Shown here piece after piece: positions 1-6,385 of a stretch of 15,555 bases of DNA. The position numbers were made by a program, and so were the translations under genes. How positions within the stretch are numbered: position 1 is the first letter of the stretch; every line of letters starts with the position of its first letter. The stretch is from an uncultured Paracoccaceae bacterium (lineage in GTDB: Bacteria; Pseudomonadota; Alphaproteobacteria; Rhodobacterales; Rhodobacteraceae): the NCBI GenBank assembly GCA_937132145.1, contig CAKZNY010000391.1, positions 1 to 15,555 on the forward strand, in the 5' to 3' direction. The notes beneath the pieces are model-generated. The model searched no databases. It worked only from the letters and a program-made list of their open reading frames with translations, and was not told the origin of the DNA.

Positions 1-387
1 CCGCCGTTGATCGCGCGTGAGTTCGCATCTGCGGTGGTTCTAAACTCCAGTCCGGATTGGTTGAATGCAAGGATCGCCAAGCGGTTCGATAATATGCTTG
101 CCGACGGCGCGCTGGACGAATGTAGGGCCGTTATGCAAGCTGGGTGGGAGCCATCCCTACCCTCATCCCGTGCCCTCGGCGCCCGCGAATTGGTCGCTTA
201 TCTGCGCGATGAATGCACGCTGGACGAGGCAAAAGAAAGCGCGACGATTGCCACACGGCAGTTTGCCAAACGCCAGCGCTCGTGGTTTCGCAACAAAATG
301 CAGGACTGGCAGCAGGTCTCGCTGGATGATCAAACCGACATTGAGGCCTTGGTCGACCATATTTTGCAGCGCGCCGACCTTTCCTGA
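1..387 (+). CDS. miaA: tRNA dimethylallyltransferase, C-terminal part (5' end outside window)
   Basis: This is the last ~128 codons of MiaA, which transfers a dimethylallyl group to the N6 of A37 in tRNAs that read codons beginning with U. The frame is open from base 1, so the true start lies upstream; the TTG at base 7 is internal. The visible part matches the family's C-terminal region: a DWLNARIAKRFDNML stretch, a GALDE segment, an SRALGARELVAYL helix, and the basic TRQFAKRQRSWFRNK segment that contacts tRNA. The P-loop and catalytic Asp lie upstream and cannot be checked. The stop is TGA at 385-387. A weak dyad (434-445) follows, but I cannot call a terminator. Family assignment is by pattern recognition and is strong. 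Confidence 0.9.
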   Translation, partial: PPLIAREFASAVVLNSSPDWLNARIAKRFDNMLADGALDECRAVMQAGWEPSLPSSRALGARELVAYLRDECTLDEAKESATIATRQFAKRQRSWFRNKMQDWQQVSLDDQTDIEALVDHILQRADLS

Positions 388-470
388 ATACCACCCCTAG
401 TATGCGACGTTTTTGTTGGGCACAGATAGTGTGTCCGATGTCGGATTTCTGTAATTTCCTCGAAAAACTA

Positions 471-498
471 TTGAAAAAATACATGATTCCGGTATCTT
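471..498 (+). promoter_or_regulatory. Candidate sigma-70 promoter of the AraC-family gene
   Basis: A TTGAAA hexamer (471-476; 5 of 6 consensus) lies 16 bases before TATCTT (493-498; 4 of 6) in an A/T-rich stretch. The predicted start would fall near 505, about 25 bases before the gene's TTG codon. It is inferred from consensus alone. Confidence 0.4.
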
Positions 499-530
499 AC
501 AATAAAAAAACGAACATTTGAGGCAGACAA

Positions 531-1409
531 TTGAATACATCATCTTATGACCTGCACCGCGAATCGTGGTCCACAGGGCAGTCAGAAGAGGCTGTGCACT
601 GTGAAAGTATTTCCGCCCGCGGAATGAAACAACCGTGGCGTCTGGACGAGCATCGCCACTATGATTTACACCAGTTTTTCTGGATTACACGTGGCGGTGG
701 CCGTGTTGTGATTGACGGTGTAACGCATGGTTTCGGGGCAAATACAGCGTTTTTCATCCCGAAGTTAACCGTTCATGGCTTTGAATTTACGCCCGGCACG
801 GTTGGTTGGGTCGTGTCTACCGCCAAGGATTTACCGATTGCAATGCCCGATGAACCGATGATGAGCAATCTGCCTAGCCCGCGGGATCAGGCGTATTTAA
901 CGGGCGATTTCAATAACTTGAACGCAGAGTATGTTGCAGATACACCTGACCGCAAAGAAACATTACTGCACCATGCAGGGCTGCTTTCCATTCGTTATCG
1001 CCGCATGAAATCCGGTAGCCTGCGCAAGGGGTTCTCGAATGACACCGCGCGCCGCCGGCTTATGCGAAAGTTTATCACACGGCTTGAAGATCGATATGGC
1101 ACACCTGACACCGTTAAGGATTACGCCGGCGCGCTGAGCGTGACGACAACGCACCTCACCCGCGTTTGTCGTGAAACCACCGGAAAGCCGGCCACGAAAC
1201 TTATTCAGGATCGCACGATGCTTGAGGCACGGCGCAGTTTGGCCAATACCAAGTTGAAGGTGCGTGAAATATCCACCGATCTGGGGTTTCAGACACCGGC
1301 GTATTTTACACGTGTTTTCACGGCCACGACCGGCAAGTCCCCGCGAACATTCCGCAAAGATGCGCAATCACAAGCGATTATCAACCCGAATGCCCGTTCC
1401 ACCATCTAA
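531..1409 (+). CDS. AraC-family transcriptional regulator
   Basis: A 292-residue protein with AraC-family architecture. The N-terminal half (roughly residues 35-95) looks like a cupin-type sensor domain: an HRHYDLHQFFWI strand region, then GGGRVVIDG and a proline-containing FFIPKLTVHGFEF segment. The C-terminal ~100 residues carry the double helix-turn-helix: VTTTHLTRVCRETTGK (about 204-219), then VREISTDLGFQTPAYFTRVF and TGKSPRTFR (about 244-275), the classic AraC signature. The start is TTG at 531, chosen because GAGG at 520-523 sits 7 bases upstream and no ATG fits better. Many cupin-type AraC proteins of proteobacteria control aromatic or sugar catabolism, but no catabolic gene adjoins this one (purB follows), so the ligand and targets are unknown. 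Confidence 0.88.
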   Translation: MNTSSYDLHRESWSTGQSEEAVHCESISARGMKQPWRLDEHRHYDLHQFFWITRGGGRVVIDGVTHGFGANTAFFIPKLTVHGFEFTPGTVGWVVSTAKDLPIAMPDEPMMSNLPSPRDQAYLTGDFNNLNAEYVADTPDRKETLLHHAGLLSIRYRRMKSGSLRKGFSNDTARRRLMRKFITRLEDRYGTPDTVKDYAGALSVTTTHLTRVCRETTGKPATKLIQDRTMLEARRSLANTKLKVREISTDLGFQTPAYFTRVFTATTGKSPRTFRKDAQSQAIINPNARSTI

Positions 1410-1448
1410 GGTGAGACAATAGGTATCCCGCTTCGCAGTTGATATTTC

Positions 1449-1474
1449 AGGCGCGTTTTGTTAGGCCGCGCCTA
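1449..1474 (+). other. Leader with two competing hairpins between the AraC gene and purB
   Basis: Arms AGGCGCG (1449-1455) and CGCGCCT (1467-1473) form a perfect 7-bp stem with an 11-base loop. An alternative stem, TAGGC (1462-1466) with GCCTA (1470-1474), uses the same bases, so the two exclude each other. No T-run follows, so this is not a standard intrinsic terminator. It could be a weak terminator of the regulator gene or a purB leader structure. Confidence 0.35.
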
Positions 1475-1502
1475 TCATTCCTCGATCAAAGAGAGCATGC
1501 CC

Positions 1503-2807
1503 ATGATCCCTCGTTATTCCCGCCCCGAAATGGTTGCCATCTGGGCGCCCGAAAACAAATTCCGTATCTGGTTCGAAATCGAGGCACATGCCTGCGACGC
1601 GCAAGCCGCCCTCGGGGTGATCCCGAAGGAGAGTGCCGCGGCCGTTTGGAAAGCCAAAGACGTAACATTCGACGTGGCGCGGATTGACGAGATCGAAGCG
1701 GTTACCAAGCACGACGTTATCGCATTTTTGACCCATCTGGCCGAAATCATTGGCAACGAGGAAGCGCGTTTCGTGCATCAAGGCATGACCTCCTCGGACG
1801 TTCTGGATACGTGTTTCAATGTTCAGTTGGTCGGAGCTGCCGATATTCTTATCGCTGATGTGGACAACTTGTTGGCGGCCCTTAAACGGCGCGCGTTTGA
1901 GCATAAAGACACTATTCGCATTGGTCGTAGCCACGGTATCCACGCGGAACCCACAACAATGGGTCTGACCTTCGCGCGTTTCTATGCCGAGATGGACCGC
2001 AACAAAAAACGTCTGCAAACGGCCCGCGATGAAATTTCGACGGGGGCAATTTCAGGGGCGGTCGGGACTTTCGCCAATATCGATCCATCCGTTGAAGAAT
2101 ACGTGTGCGAAAAACTGGGGCTAACGCCAGAGCCGATCAGCACGCAGGTTATCCCGCGCGATCGCCACGCGGCGTTCTTTGCAGCGCTTGGTGTTGTGGC
2201 CGCCTCGATCGAGAATGTCGCCACGGAAATACGCCATATGCAGCGGACCGAAGTTCTTGAAGCGGAAGAGTTTTTCGCACCGGGACAAAAAGGTTCGTCG
2301 GCAATGCCGCATAAACGTAATCCGATTTTAACGGAAAACCTGACCGGACTGTCGCGCGTCGTGCGTATGGCCGTGGTTCCGGCGTTGGAAAATGTGACGA
2401 TGTGGCACGAACGCGATATTTCGCACAGCTCGGTTGAGCGTAACATCGGGCCGGATACAACAATCACGCTGGATTTCGCCCTTCACCGCCTGACTATGGT
2501 GATCGACAAGCTGCTGGTTTACCCCGACAACATGCTGAAAAACATGAACAAGTTCCGCGGCTTGGTGCATTCGCAACGCGTACTGCTGGCCCTGACCCAG
2601 AAAGGCTTAAGCCGCGAGGACAGCTATCGGCTTGTCCAGCGCAATGCGATGCGGGTTTGGGAAGAAGGGGCGGATTTCATGGTCGAACTGAAGGCTGACC
2701 CAGAAGTTACCGCCGCCCTGACAGATGCCGAGATCGACGATAATTTCGACATCGGGTATCACACCAAACACGTTGATACGATCTTCAAACGCGTGTTTGG
2801 CGAATAG
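1503..2807 (+). CDS. purB: Adenylosuccinate lyase
   Basis: PurB catalyses two beta-eliminations of fumarate in the cytosol: SAICAR to AICAR in IMP synthesis, and adenylosuccinate to AMP. It belongs to the fumarase/aspartase superfamily. The 434-residue product shows TSSDV (residues 96-100), the SHGIHAEP segment with a likely catalytic His (about 144-151), and the superfamily signature loop [11 protein letters not shown] (264-274). The frame is open further upstream (a GTG/TTG-type start at 1458 and an ATG at 1497), but the ATG at 1503 gives the usual N-terminus [10 protein letters not shown] and has GAGAG (1491-1495) at 7 bases, whereas the ATG at 1497 would leave only one base. The length is typical of the bacterial short form. 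It lies near purC-purS-purQ, separated by two minus-strand genes. Confidence 0.97.
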   Translation: MIPRYSRPEMVAIWAPENKFRIWFEIEAHACDAQAALGVIPKESAAAVWKAKDVTFDVARIDEIEAVTKHDVIAFLTHLAEIIGNEEARFVHQGMTSSDVLDTCFNVQLVGAADILIADVDNLLAALKRRAFEHKDTIRIGRSHGIHAEPTTMGLTFARFYAEMDRNKKRLQTARDEISTGAISGAVGTFANIDPSVEEYVCEKLGLTPEPISTQVIPRDRHAAFFAALGVVAASIENVATEIRHMQRTEVLEAEEFFAPGQKGSSAMPHKRNPILTENLTGLSRVVRMAVVPALENVTMWHERDISHSSVERNIGPDTTITLDFALHRLTMVIDKLLVYPDNMLKNMNKFRGLVHSQRVLLALTQKGLSREDSYRLVQRNAMRVWEEGADFMVELKADPEVTAALTDAEIDDNFDIGYHTKHVDTIFKRVFGE

Positions 2808-2816
2808 GCATTATCA

Positions 2817-2842
2817 TAGAAGCCGTGTAATAGCGGCTTCTA
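2817..2842. terminator. Candidate bidirectional terminator hairpin between convergent genes
   Basis: TAGAAGCCG (2817-2825) and CGGCTTCTA (2834-2842) form a perfect 9-bp stem with an 8-base loop, right after the purB stop. It also contains the stop codon of the convergent membrane-protein gene (CTA at 2840-2842). The T-tracts are poor on both sides, so efficiency is uncertain, but the position between two converging genes supports a terminator role. Confidence 0.55.
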
Positions 2843-3025
2843 TTCCGTAGCTTTGATTGCCTTGGCAATAAATAGCGAAGCCGGCAATCCAAGAACCGCG
2901 CCTATACCGGCCGCCATCAGAATATAATTCAGCGTATCGTAGCCGGATGCGAGGACCACAATCACCAAAGCCCCTGCCATCGCGGTTCCGACGATGGCAT
3001 ATAGTACGAGTACAAGTCCCAGCAT
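2840..3025 (-). CDS. Small two-helix inner-membrane protein of unknown function
   Basis: A 61-residue, very hydrophobic protein with two predicted membrane helices, roughly residues 2-27 and 33-56, joined by a short polar turn (SGYDT) and ending in a basic/polar tail (KAIKATE). There are no cysteines and no catalytic motif. The ATG at 3025 is preceded by AAGGAG with good spacing, so it is very likely translated. From memory, small proteins of this type are common in Rhodobacteraceae and some carry the misleading label 'CTP synthetase'; nothing here resembles PyrG. An upstream FNR-like site and -10 element suggest oxygen-responsive expression. It is separated from the zeta-subunit gene by that gene's terminator, so it should be its own transcript. 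Confidence 0.75.
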   Translation of the reverse strand: MLGLVLVLYAIVGTAMAGALVIVVLASGYDTLNYILMAAGIGAVLGLPASLFIAKAIKATE

Positions 3026-3045
3026 GATCTTCTCCTTATTACAGT

Positions 3046-3094
3046 CGGCGAATGTATAAGGGGTTTGGGCGGAACAAAACTTGATCTAGCGCAA
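3046..3094 (-). promoter_or_regulatory. FNR/CRP-type class II promoter of the small membrane protein gene
   Basis: Read on the minus strand, TTGCGCTAGATCAA (3094-3081) matches the FNR consensus TTGAT-N4-ATCAA at 8 of 10 defined bases, with a perfect downstream half. A -10 element TATACA lies at 3058-3053. Exactly 22 bases separate the site from the -10, the spacing of a class II FNR promoter; the predicted start near 3046 puts the site centre at -41.5. No good -35 hexamer exists, as expected for an activator-dependent promoter. The start codon follows about 20 bases downstream. Confidence 0.5.
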
Positions 3095-3102
3095 CAAGCG
3101 TG

Positions 3103-3129
3103 AAAAAACCGACACCACTACAGTGTCGG
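3103..3129 (-). terminator. Intrinsic terminator of the zeta-subunit gene
   Basis: On the minus strand CCGACAC (3129-3123) and GTGTCGG (3115-3109) form a perfect 7-bp stem with a 7-base loop, followed directly by six T residues (3108-3103). It begins about 20 bases after the zeta-subunit stop. This is a textbook Rho-independent terminator. Confidence 0.85.
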
Positions 3130-3149
3130 CAATTCATCGAATGGAAATA

Positions 3150-3464
3150 TTAGATGCCGGCTTCGATTTGCTCGGTCGCAGTAGACGTAAGCTCGTTCAA
3201 TTTGTTGCGAACTTCGTCATCGCTCATTTCGCCGTTGAAATCTGCGACGACTTTGCGAACGACATCTTCGATGCCGGGTTCCTTGAAATCGGATTTCACA
3301 ACGTCCATTGCGTATGCAGCCGCCTCGTCACCGGTTTTCCCAAGCAAATCAGCCGCCCACAGGCCCAGAAGTTTGTTGGTTCGGGCCGCAATTTTGAATT
3401 TCATTTCTTCATCATACGCAAATTTGTTTTCAAATGCGTTTTCGCGATCATTAAAAGTAGTCAT
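3150..3464 (-). CDS. ATP synthase inhibitor zeta subunit (DUF1476 family)
   Basis: A 104-residue DUF1476 protein. In Paracoccus denitrificans this family is the zeta subunit, which binds the F1 sector and blocks ATP hydrolysis through its N-terminal segment. The sequence shows the family's MTTFNDRENAFENKFAYDEE N-terminus (the inhibitory helix), NKLLGLWAADLLGKTGDEAA, YAMDVVKSDFKEPG, and a helical acidic C-terminus. The frame extends upstream, but the ATG at 3464 is chosen because AGGGGAG sits just upstream and the conserved N-terminus begins there. A strong terminator follows. The gene lies apart from any ATP synthase genes, between purB and purC, and is divergent from purC. The family identification is firm; the biochemical role is transferred from the relative. 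Confidence 0.92.
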   Translation of the reverse strand: MTTFNDRENAFENKFAYDEEMKFKIAARTNKLLGLWAADLLGKTGDEAAAYAMDVVKSDFKEPGIEDVVRKVVADFNGEMSDDEVRNKLNELTSTATEQIEAGI

Positions 3465-3507
3465 TTTTCGTCTCCCCTGGATGAGTGTCCTTAACCTCAA
3501 ATAACCA

Positions 3508-3558
3508 TCACAAGGGGCGGTATACAAGGCCGCAGCTGCGAATCCTTGCTCCTTGTGA
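3508..3558. repeat. Nested inverted repeats in the divergent zeta/purC intergenic region
   Basis: The outer arms TCACAAGG (3508-3515) and CCTTGTGA (3551-3558) are perfect 8-bp inverted repeats. Inside them lie CAAGG (3525-3529) and CCTTG (3544-3548), and at the centre the perfect palindrome CGCAGCTGCG (3531-3540). The half-site CAAGG thus occurs four times, two in each orientation, around nearly one axis. The array overlaps the candidate -35 of purC, so an operator is plausible; a DNA or RNA hairpin is the alternative. Confidence 0.5.
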
Positions 3559-3574
3559 CGCTACGGCCTATAGA
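3546..3574 (+). promoter_or_regulatory. Candidate promoter of the purC-purS-purQ operon
   Basis: TTGCTC (3546-3551) and TATAGA (3569-3574) are separated by 17 bases, the optimal spacing; matches to consensus are modest. It would give a leader of about 50 bases, including a small GC-rich hairpin (AGGGC 3589-3593 with GCCCT 3600-3604). The -35 lies inside the nested inverted repeats, which hints at repression. Confidence 0.35.
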
Positions 3575-3631
3575 GCAGGTAATTCCCGAGGGCCGCCGCG
3601 CCCTACCCTGATGCGCTAAACGGAGGCACCC

Positions 3632-4393
3632 ATGGCCCGTCGCAGAATGATTTACGAAGGCAAGGCAAAAATCCTTTATGAAGGCCCCGAGCCTGGCACG
3701 ATTGTCCAGTATTTCAAGGATGATGCGACCGCGTTCAACGCTGAAAAGAAGGCCGTTATCGAGGGTAAAGGTGTTCTTAACAACATGATATCCGAACATA
3801 TTATGGTCGGACTTGGTGGCATCGGCATTCCAACGCATTTCATCAAACGCCTGAACATGCGCGAGCAACTGATTAAAGCGGTCGAGGTTATCCCGCTGGA
3901 AGTGGTTGTACGGAACATCGCGGCTGGTTCGATGTCAAAGCGGTTGGGTATCAAAGAGGGCACCCCCCTTTCCCGTCCGATTGTTGAATTTTACTACAAA
4001 GACGATTCGCTAGGCGACCCGTTGGTGACCGAAGACCAGATTGTTGCGTTTAATTGGGCTACTCCGCAGGATCTCGACGAAATGGTATCGATGGCGCTGC
4101 GCATTAACGATTTCATGTCTGGCCTGATGTTCGGTGTGGGTATCAAGCTGGTCGATTTCAAAATCGAGATTGGCCGCCTGATTGACGGCGATTACCAGAG
4201 CTTGATGCTCGTGGATGAAATCAGCCCCGATAGCTGTCGTTTGTGGGATATCGAGACGGGCCGCAAGCTCGACAAAGACGTATTCCGGCATGATCTGGGC
4301 GATCTGGCGGACGCCTATACCGAAGTTGCCACCCGTCTGGGTGTTATGCCCAGAAAATCCGGCGGCTCGAATGGCCCCATATTGGTTAAATAA
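3632..4393 (+). CDS. purC: Phosphoribosylaminoimidazole-succinocarboxamide synthase (SAICAR synthetase)
   Basis: PurC uses ATP to join aspartate to CAIR, forming SAICAR, the step just before PurB in IMP synthesis. The 253-residue protein shows the family landmarks: the nucleotide-binding [11 protein letters not shown] at the N-terminus (residues 8-18), [30 protein letters not shown], the LVDFKIEIG motif, and [12 protein letters not shown] near the C-terminal third. The ATG at 3632 follows CGGAGG at good spacing. It is the first gene of a purC-purS-purQ unit; purS begins 11 bases after its stop with its own strong ribosome site. The length is normal for a bacterial PurC. The upstream intergenic region has a candidate promoter and a dyad array that may control the operon. 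Confidence 0.97.
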   Translation: MARRRMIYEGKAKILYEGPEPGTIVQYFKDDATAFNAEKKAVIEGKGVLNNMISEHIMVGLGGIGIPTHFIKRLNMREQLIKAVEVIPLEVVVRNIAAGSMSKRLGIKEGTPLSRPIVEFYYKDDSLGDPLVTEDQIVAFNWATPQDLDEMVSMALRINDFMSGLMFGVGIKLVDFKIEIGRLIDGDYQSLMLVDEISPDSCRLWDIETGRKLDKDVFRHDLGDLADAYTEVATRLGVMPRKSGGSNGPILVK

Positions 4394-4404
4394 GGAGCAC
4401 CCCC

Positions 4405-4644
4405 ATGAAAGCGCGTGTTTACGTAACTCTTAAAAATGGCGTCTTGGACCCCCAAGGCGCGGCTGTGCAACATGCCCTCGGCTCGCTTGGGTTCGACGGA
4501 GTTGAGGCTGTTCGCCAAGGTAAAGTGATCGAACTGGACTTGAGCGAAACCGATGCGGCCAAGGCTGAAGCGTCGGTTATAAAAATGTGCGAAAAACTTC
4601 TGGCGAACACTGTCATCGAAGATTTCAAAGTCGAGATGCTCTGA
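4405..4644 (+). CDS. purS: Phosphoribosylformylglycinamidine synthase subunit PurS
   Basis: A 79-residue protein with the typical PurS opening [18 protein letters not shown], the core segment [23 protein letters not shown], and the closing [18 protein letters not shown]. PurS is the small bridging subunit that holds the glutaminase PurQ to the small-form synthetase PurL in the FGAM synthase complex. The ATG at 4405 follows AAGGAG. Its TGA stop (4642-4644) overlaps the ATG of purQ by one base, which indicates translational coupling. Having a separate PurS and PurQ implies a small PurL elsewhere; purL is not in this window. Confidence 0.96.
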   Translation: MKARVYVTLKNGVLDPQGAAVQHALGSLGFDGVEAVRQGKVIELDLSETDAAKAEASVIKMCEKLLANTVIEDFKVEML

Positions 4645-5315
4645 TGCGCTCCGCTGTCATCGTTTTCCCCGGCTCCAATTGTGACCGCGATATGGCCGTA
4701 GCACTGGAACGTGCCAGCGGCGTTAAAGCGCAAATGGTTTGGCACAAAGATGCGTCCCTGCCCGATGGTTTGGACGTCGTCACCATCCCCGGCGGTTTTT
4801 CCTTTGGCGATTACCTGCGCTGTGGCGCGATCGCCGCGCGTTCGCCAATTATGCGGTCGGTCATAGAGTTTGCCAACAAAGGCGGTCATGTTCTGGGTGT
4901 TTGCAACGGCTTCCAGATTCTGATCGAGGCGGGCCTTCTACCGGGCGCATTAATGCGCAACTCCGGCTTGAAGTTCGTCTGCAAAGACGCTGAAATAAAA
5001 GTGAAAACGGCCAACAGCCCGTTCACAAACGCGTACACTAAAGACGAGACGCTAACCTACCCCATCGCCCACCATGATGGGAATTATGTGGCTGATGCGG
5101 CACTTGTGGAACGCCTGCGCGGCGATGACCGCATTGCGTTCACCTATACGGATAACCCGAATGGTTCCACGGATAACATTGCCGGAATTCTGTCCGAAAA
5201 CCGTCGCGTACTTGGCATGATGCCGCATCCCGAGCGTCTTAATGACCCGGAACTAGGTGGCACGGACGGCAACAAGATGTTCCTGTCGCTGTCCGAAGCG
5301 CTCGTATCCGCCTAA
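4644..5315 (+). CDS. purQ: Phosphoribosylformylglycinamidine synthase subunit PurQ (glutaminase)
   Basis: PurQ hydrolyses glutamine and passes ammonia to PurL in FGAM synthesis. The 223-residue class I glutamine amidotransferase shows the N-terminal [12 protein letters not shown], the oxyanion-region [10 protein letters not shown] (about 50-59), the nucleophile elbow GVCNGFQ (Cys87), and the HPE catalytic pair (His195, Glu197), so the triad is complete. The frame stays open upstream to 4587, but the ATG at 4644 gives the family N-terminus and overlaps the purS stop by one base. The TAA stop lies one base from the msrP stop on the other strand, leaving no room for a separate terminator between the two converging genes. 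Confidence 0.97.
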   Translation: MRSAVIVFPGSNCDRDMAVALERASGVKAQMVWHKDASLPDGLDVVTIPGGFSFGDYLRCGAIAARSPIMRSVIEFANKGGHVLGVCNGFQILIEAGLLPGALMRNSGLKFVCKDAEIKVKTANSPFTNAYTKDETLTYPIAHHDGNYVADAALVERLRGDDRIAFTYTDNPNGSTDNIAGILSENRRVLGMMPHPERLNDPELGGTDGNKMFLSLSEALVSA

Positions 5316-5316
5316 T

Positions 5317-6285
5317 TTAGCGCCACAGCCTGTCACCAAGGCTGTCGGCCATCCCGTCATACAAATGCGCGACCTGCGCCCCGTAACCGTTGAAAATTTT
5401 CGTCGGAATGCGCTCGTCACTGTCCAGAGGCTTCTCGGTTGCTTGCGTCCAGCGCCGGTGATCTACGGCCGGATTAACATTCGCCCAGAACCCGTATTCC
5501 TTGCTTTGCAGGCTCTCCCAGAACCCAACGGGGCGCTCGTTGGTGAATGTCACCTTAACAATCGACTTGATTGACTTGAAGCCGAACTTCCACGGCATAT
5601 GCACCCGAAGCGGCGCTCCGAATTGTTTGTGCAGCACCTTGCCGTAAGCCCCGACAACCATAAACGCCAGATCATTGGTCGCCTCGGCCATCGTAAACCC
5701 TTCGACATAAGGCCAAGGATACCAAGCGGCTTTCTGTTCTTTGGCAACTTTTGTGTCCATAAACGTCTCGAACCGGATGAATTTCGCACTGGAATGAGGT
5801 TGCGCGAGATCAACCAGCTTGGACATGGGGAAGCCAATCCACGGCACGACCATCGACCACGCCTCTACGCAGCGGTGACGATAAATGCGTTCCTCGACGC
5901 CGGTGCGTTTCAGCAAATCCTCAATTCCGATCTGGAATGGCTTATCAACCAGCCCGTCTATTTGGATCACCCAGTCATCCGTCGACAACTTCTGCGCTTC
6001 CGCCGAAATACGTTTGCTTGACCCGAATTCATAGAAGTTATTGTATTTGCTGGTAATAGCTTCGTCAGTTATATGTCGCCCAGCATCCGCAAAGCCCGGA
6101 TTAAGGTTCGGTACGGGTTCGAAAGGTGCCTCGGGGGTTGCAGCGGCATCTGCCCCTGCCCCTAACATGGTCAAACCGGCCCCTGCCCCGAATCCAGCCA
6201 TCAAAGTACGACGGTTAAGGAACAATGTTTCGTCTGTAATCAGGTTTTCTCTAATCAGCCAATCCGGCTTTCGGTGATAAATCAT
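5317..6285 (-). CDS. msrP: Protein-methionine-sulfoxide reductase catalytic subunit MsrP (YedY)
   Basis: MsrP is a periplasmic molybdopterin enzyme of the sulfite oxidase fold that reduces methionine sulfoxide in envelope proteins, normally receiving electrons from the membrane haem protein MsrQ. The 322-residue product carries a Tat-type signal: LNRRTLMAG (twin Arg at 25-26), then a hydrophobic Gly/Ala stretch and an ADAAA-type cleavage region near residue 49. The mature part shows the YedY-typical NNFYEFG (82-88), the RHRCVEAW motif with the Mo-ligand Cys139, and MPWKFGFKSIKS. The ATG at 6285 is preceded by GGAGAAG. It is divergent from the dctB-like gene and convergent with purQ. No msrQ is adjacent on either side, unlike the usual msrPQ pairing, so the electron donor must be encoded elsewhere. 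Confidence 0.93.
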   Translation of the reverse strand: MIYHRKPDWLIRENLITDETLFLNRRTLMAGFGAGAGLTMLGAGADAAATPEAPFEPVPNLNPGFADAGRHITDEAITSKYNNFYEFGSSKRISAEAQKLSTDDWVIQIDGLVDKPFQIGIEDLLKRTGVEERIYRHRCVEAWSMVVPWIGFPMSKLVDLAQPHSSAKFIRFETFMDTKVAKEQKAAWYPWPYVEGFTMAEATNDLAFMVVGAYGKVLHKQFGAPLRVHMPWKFGFKSIKSIVKVTFTNERPVGFWESLQSKEYGFWANVNPAVDHRRWTQATEKPLDSDERIPTKIFNGYGAQVAHLYDGMADSLGDRLWR

Positions 6286-6385
6286 TTACTTCTCCATGGT
6301 TTCCACAGAACCATAGGGCGGTTACTTGCCTATATCCAATCAAAGATACTTGAGGGAATGTTACCAAACGCTTACTTCTAGACCC

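Noticed and set aside
434..445. TCCGATGTCGGA dyad after miaA, as a terminator or operator
   Set aside because: The arms are only 4-5 bp, the loop is at most 4 bases, and only three Ts follow; too weak to call.
1461..2018. 185-codon open frame on the minus strand inside purB
   Set aside because: It lies wholly opposite a well-identified gene, has no ribosome site or recognisable motifs, and is explained by the codon bias of purB.
4587..4643. Longer purQ start at 4587
   Set aside because: It would overlap purS by 58 bases and add residues foreign to PurQ; the ATG at 4644 gives the conserved N-terminus.
6326..6385. Upstream TTG starts for the dctB-like kinase
   Set aside because: Neither TTG (6326, 6350) has a ribosome site, and the added residues do not resemble a signal or membrane segment; 6386 is preferred but remains uncertain.
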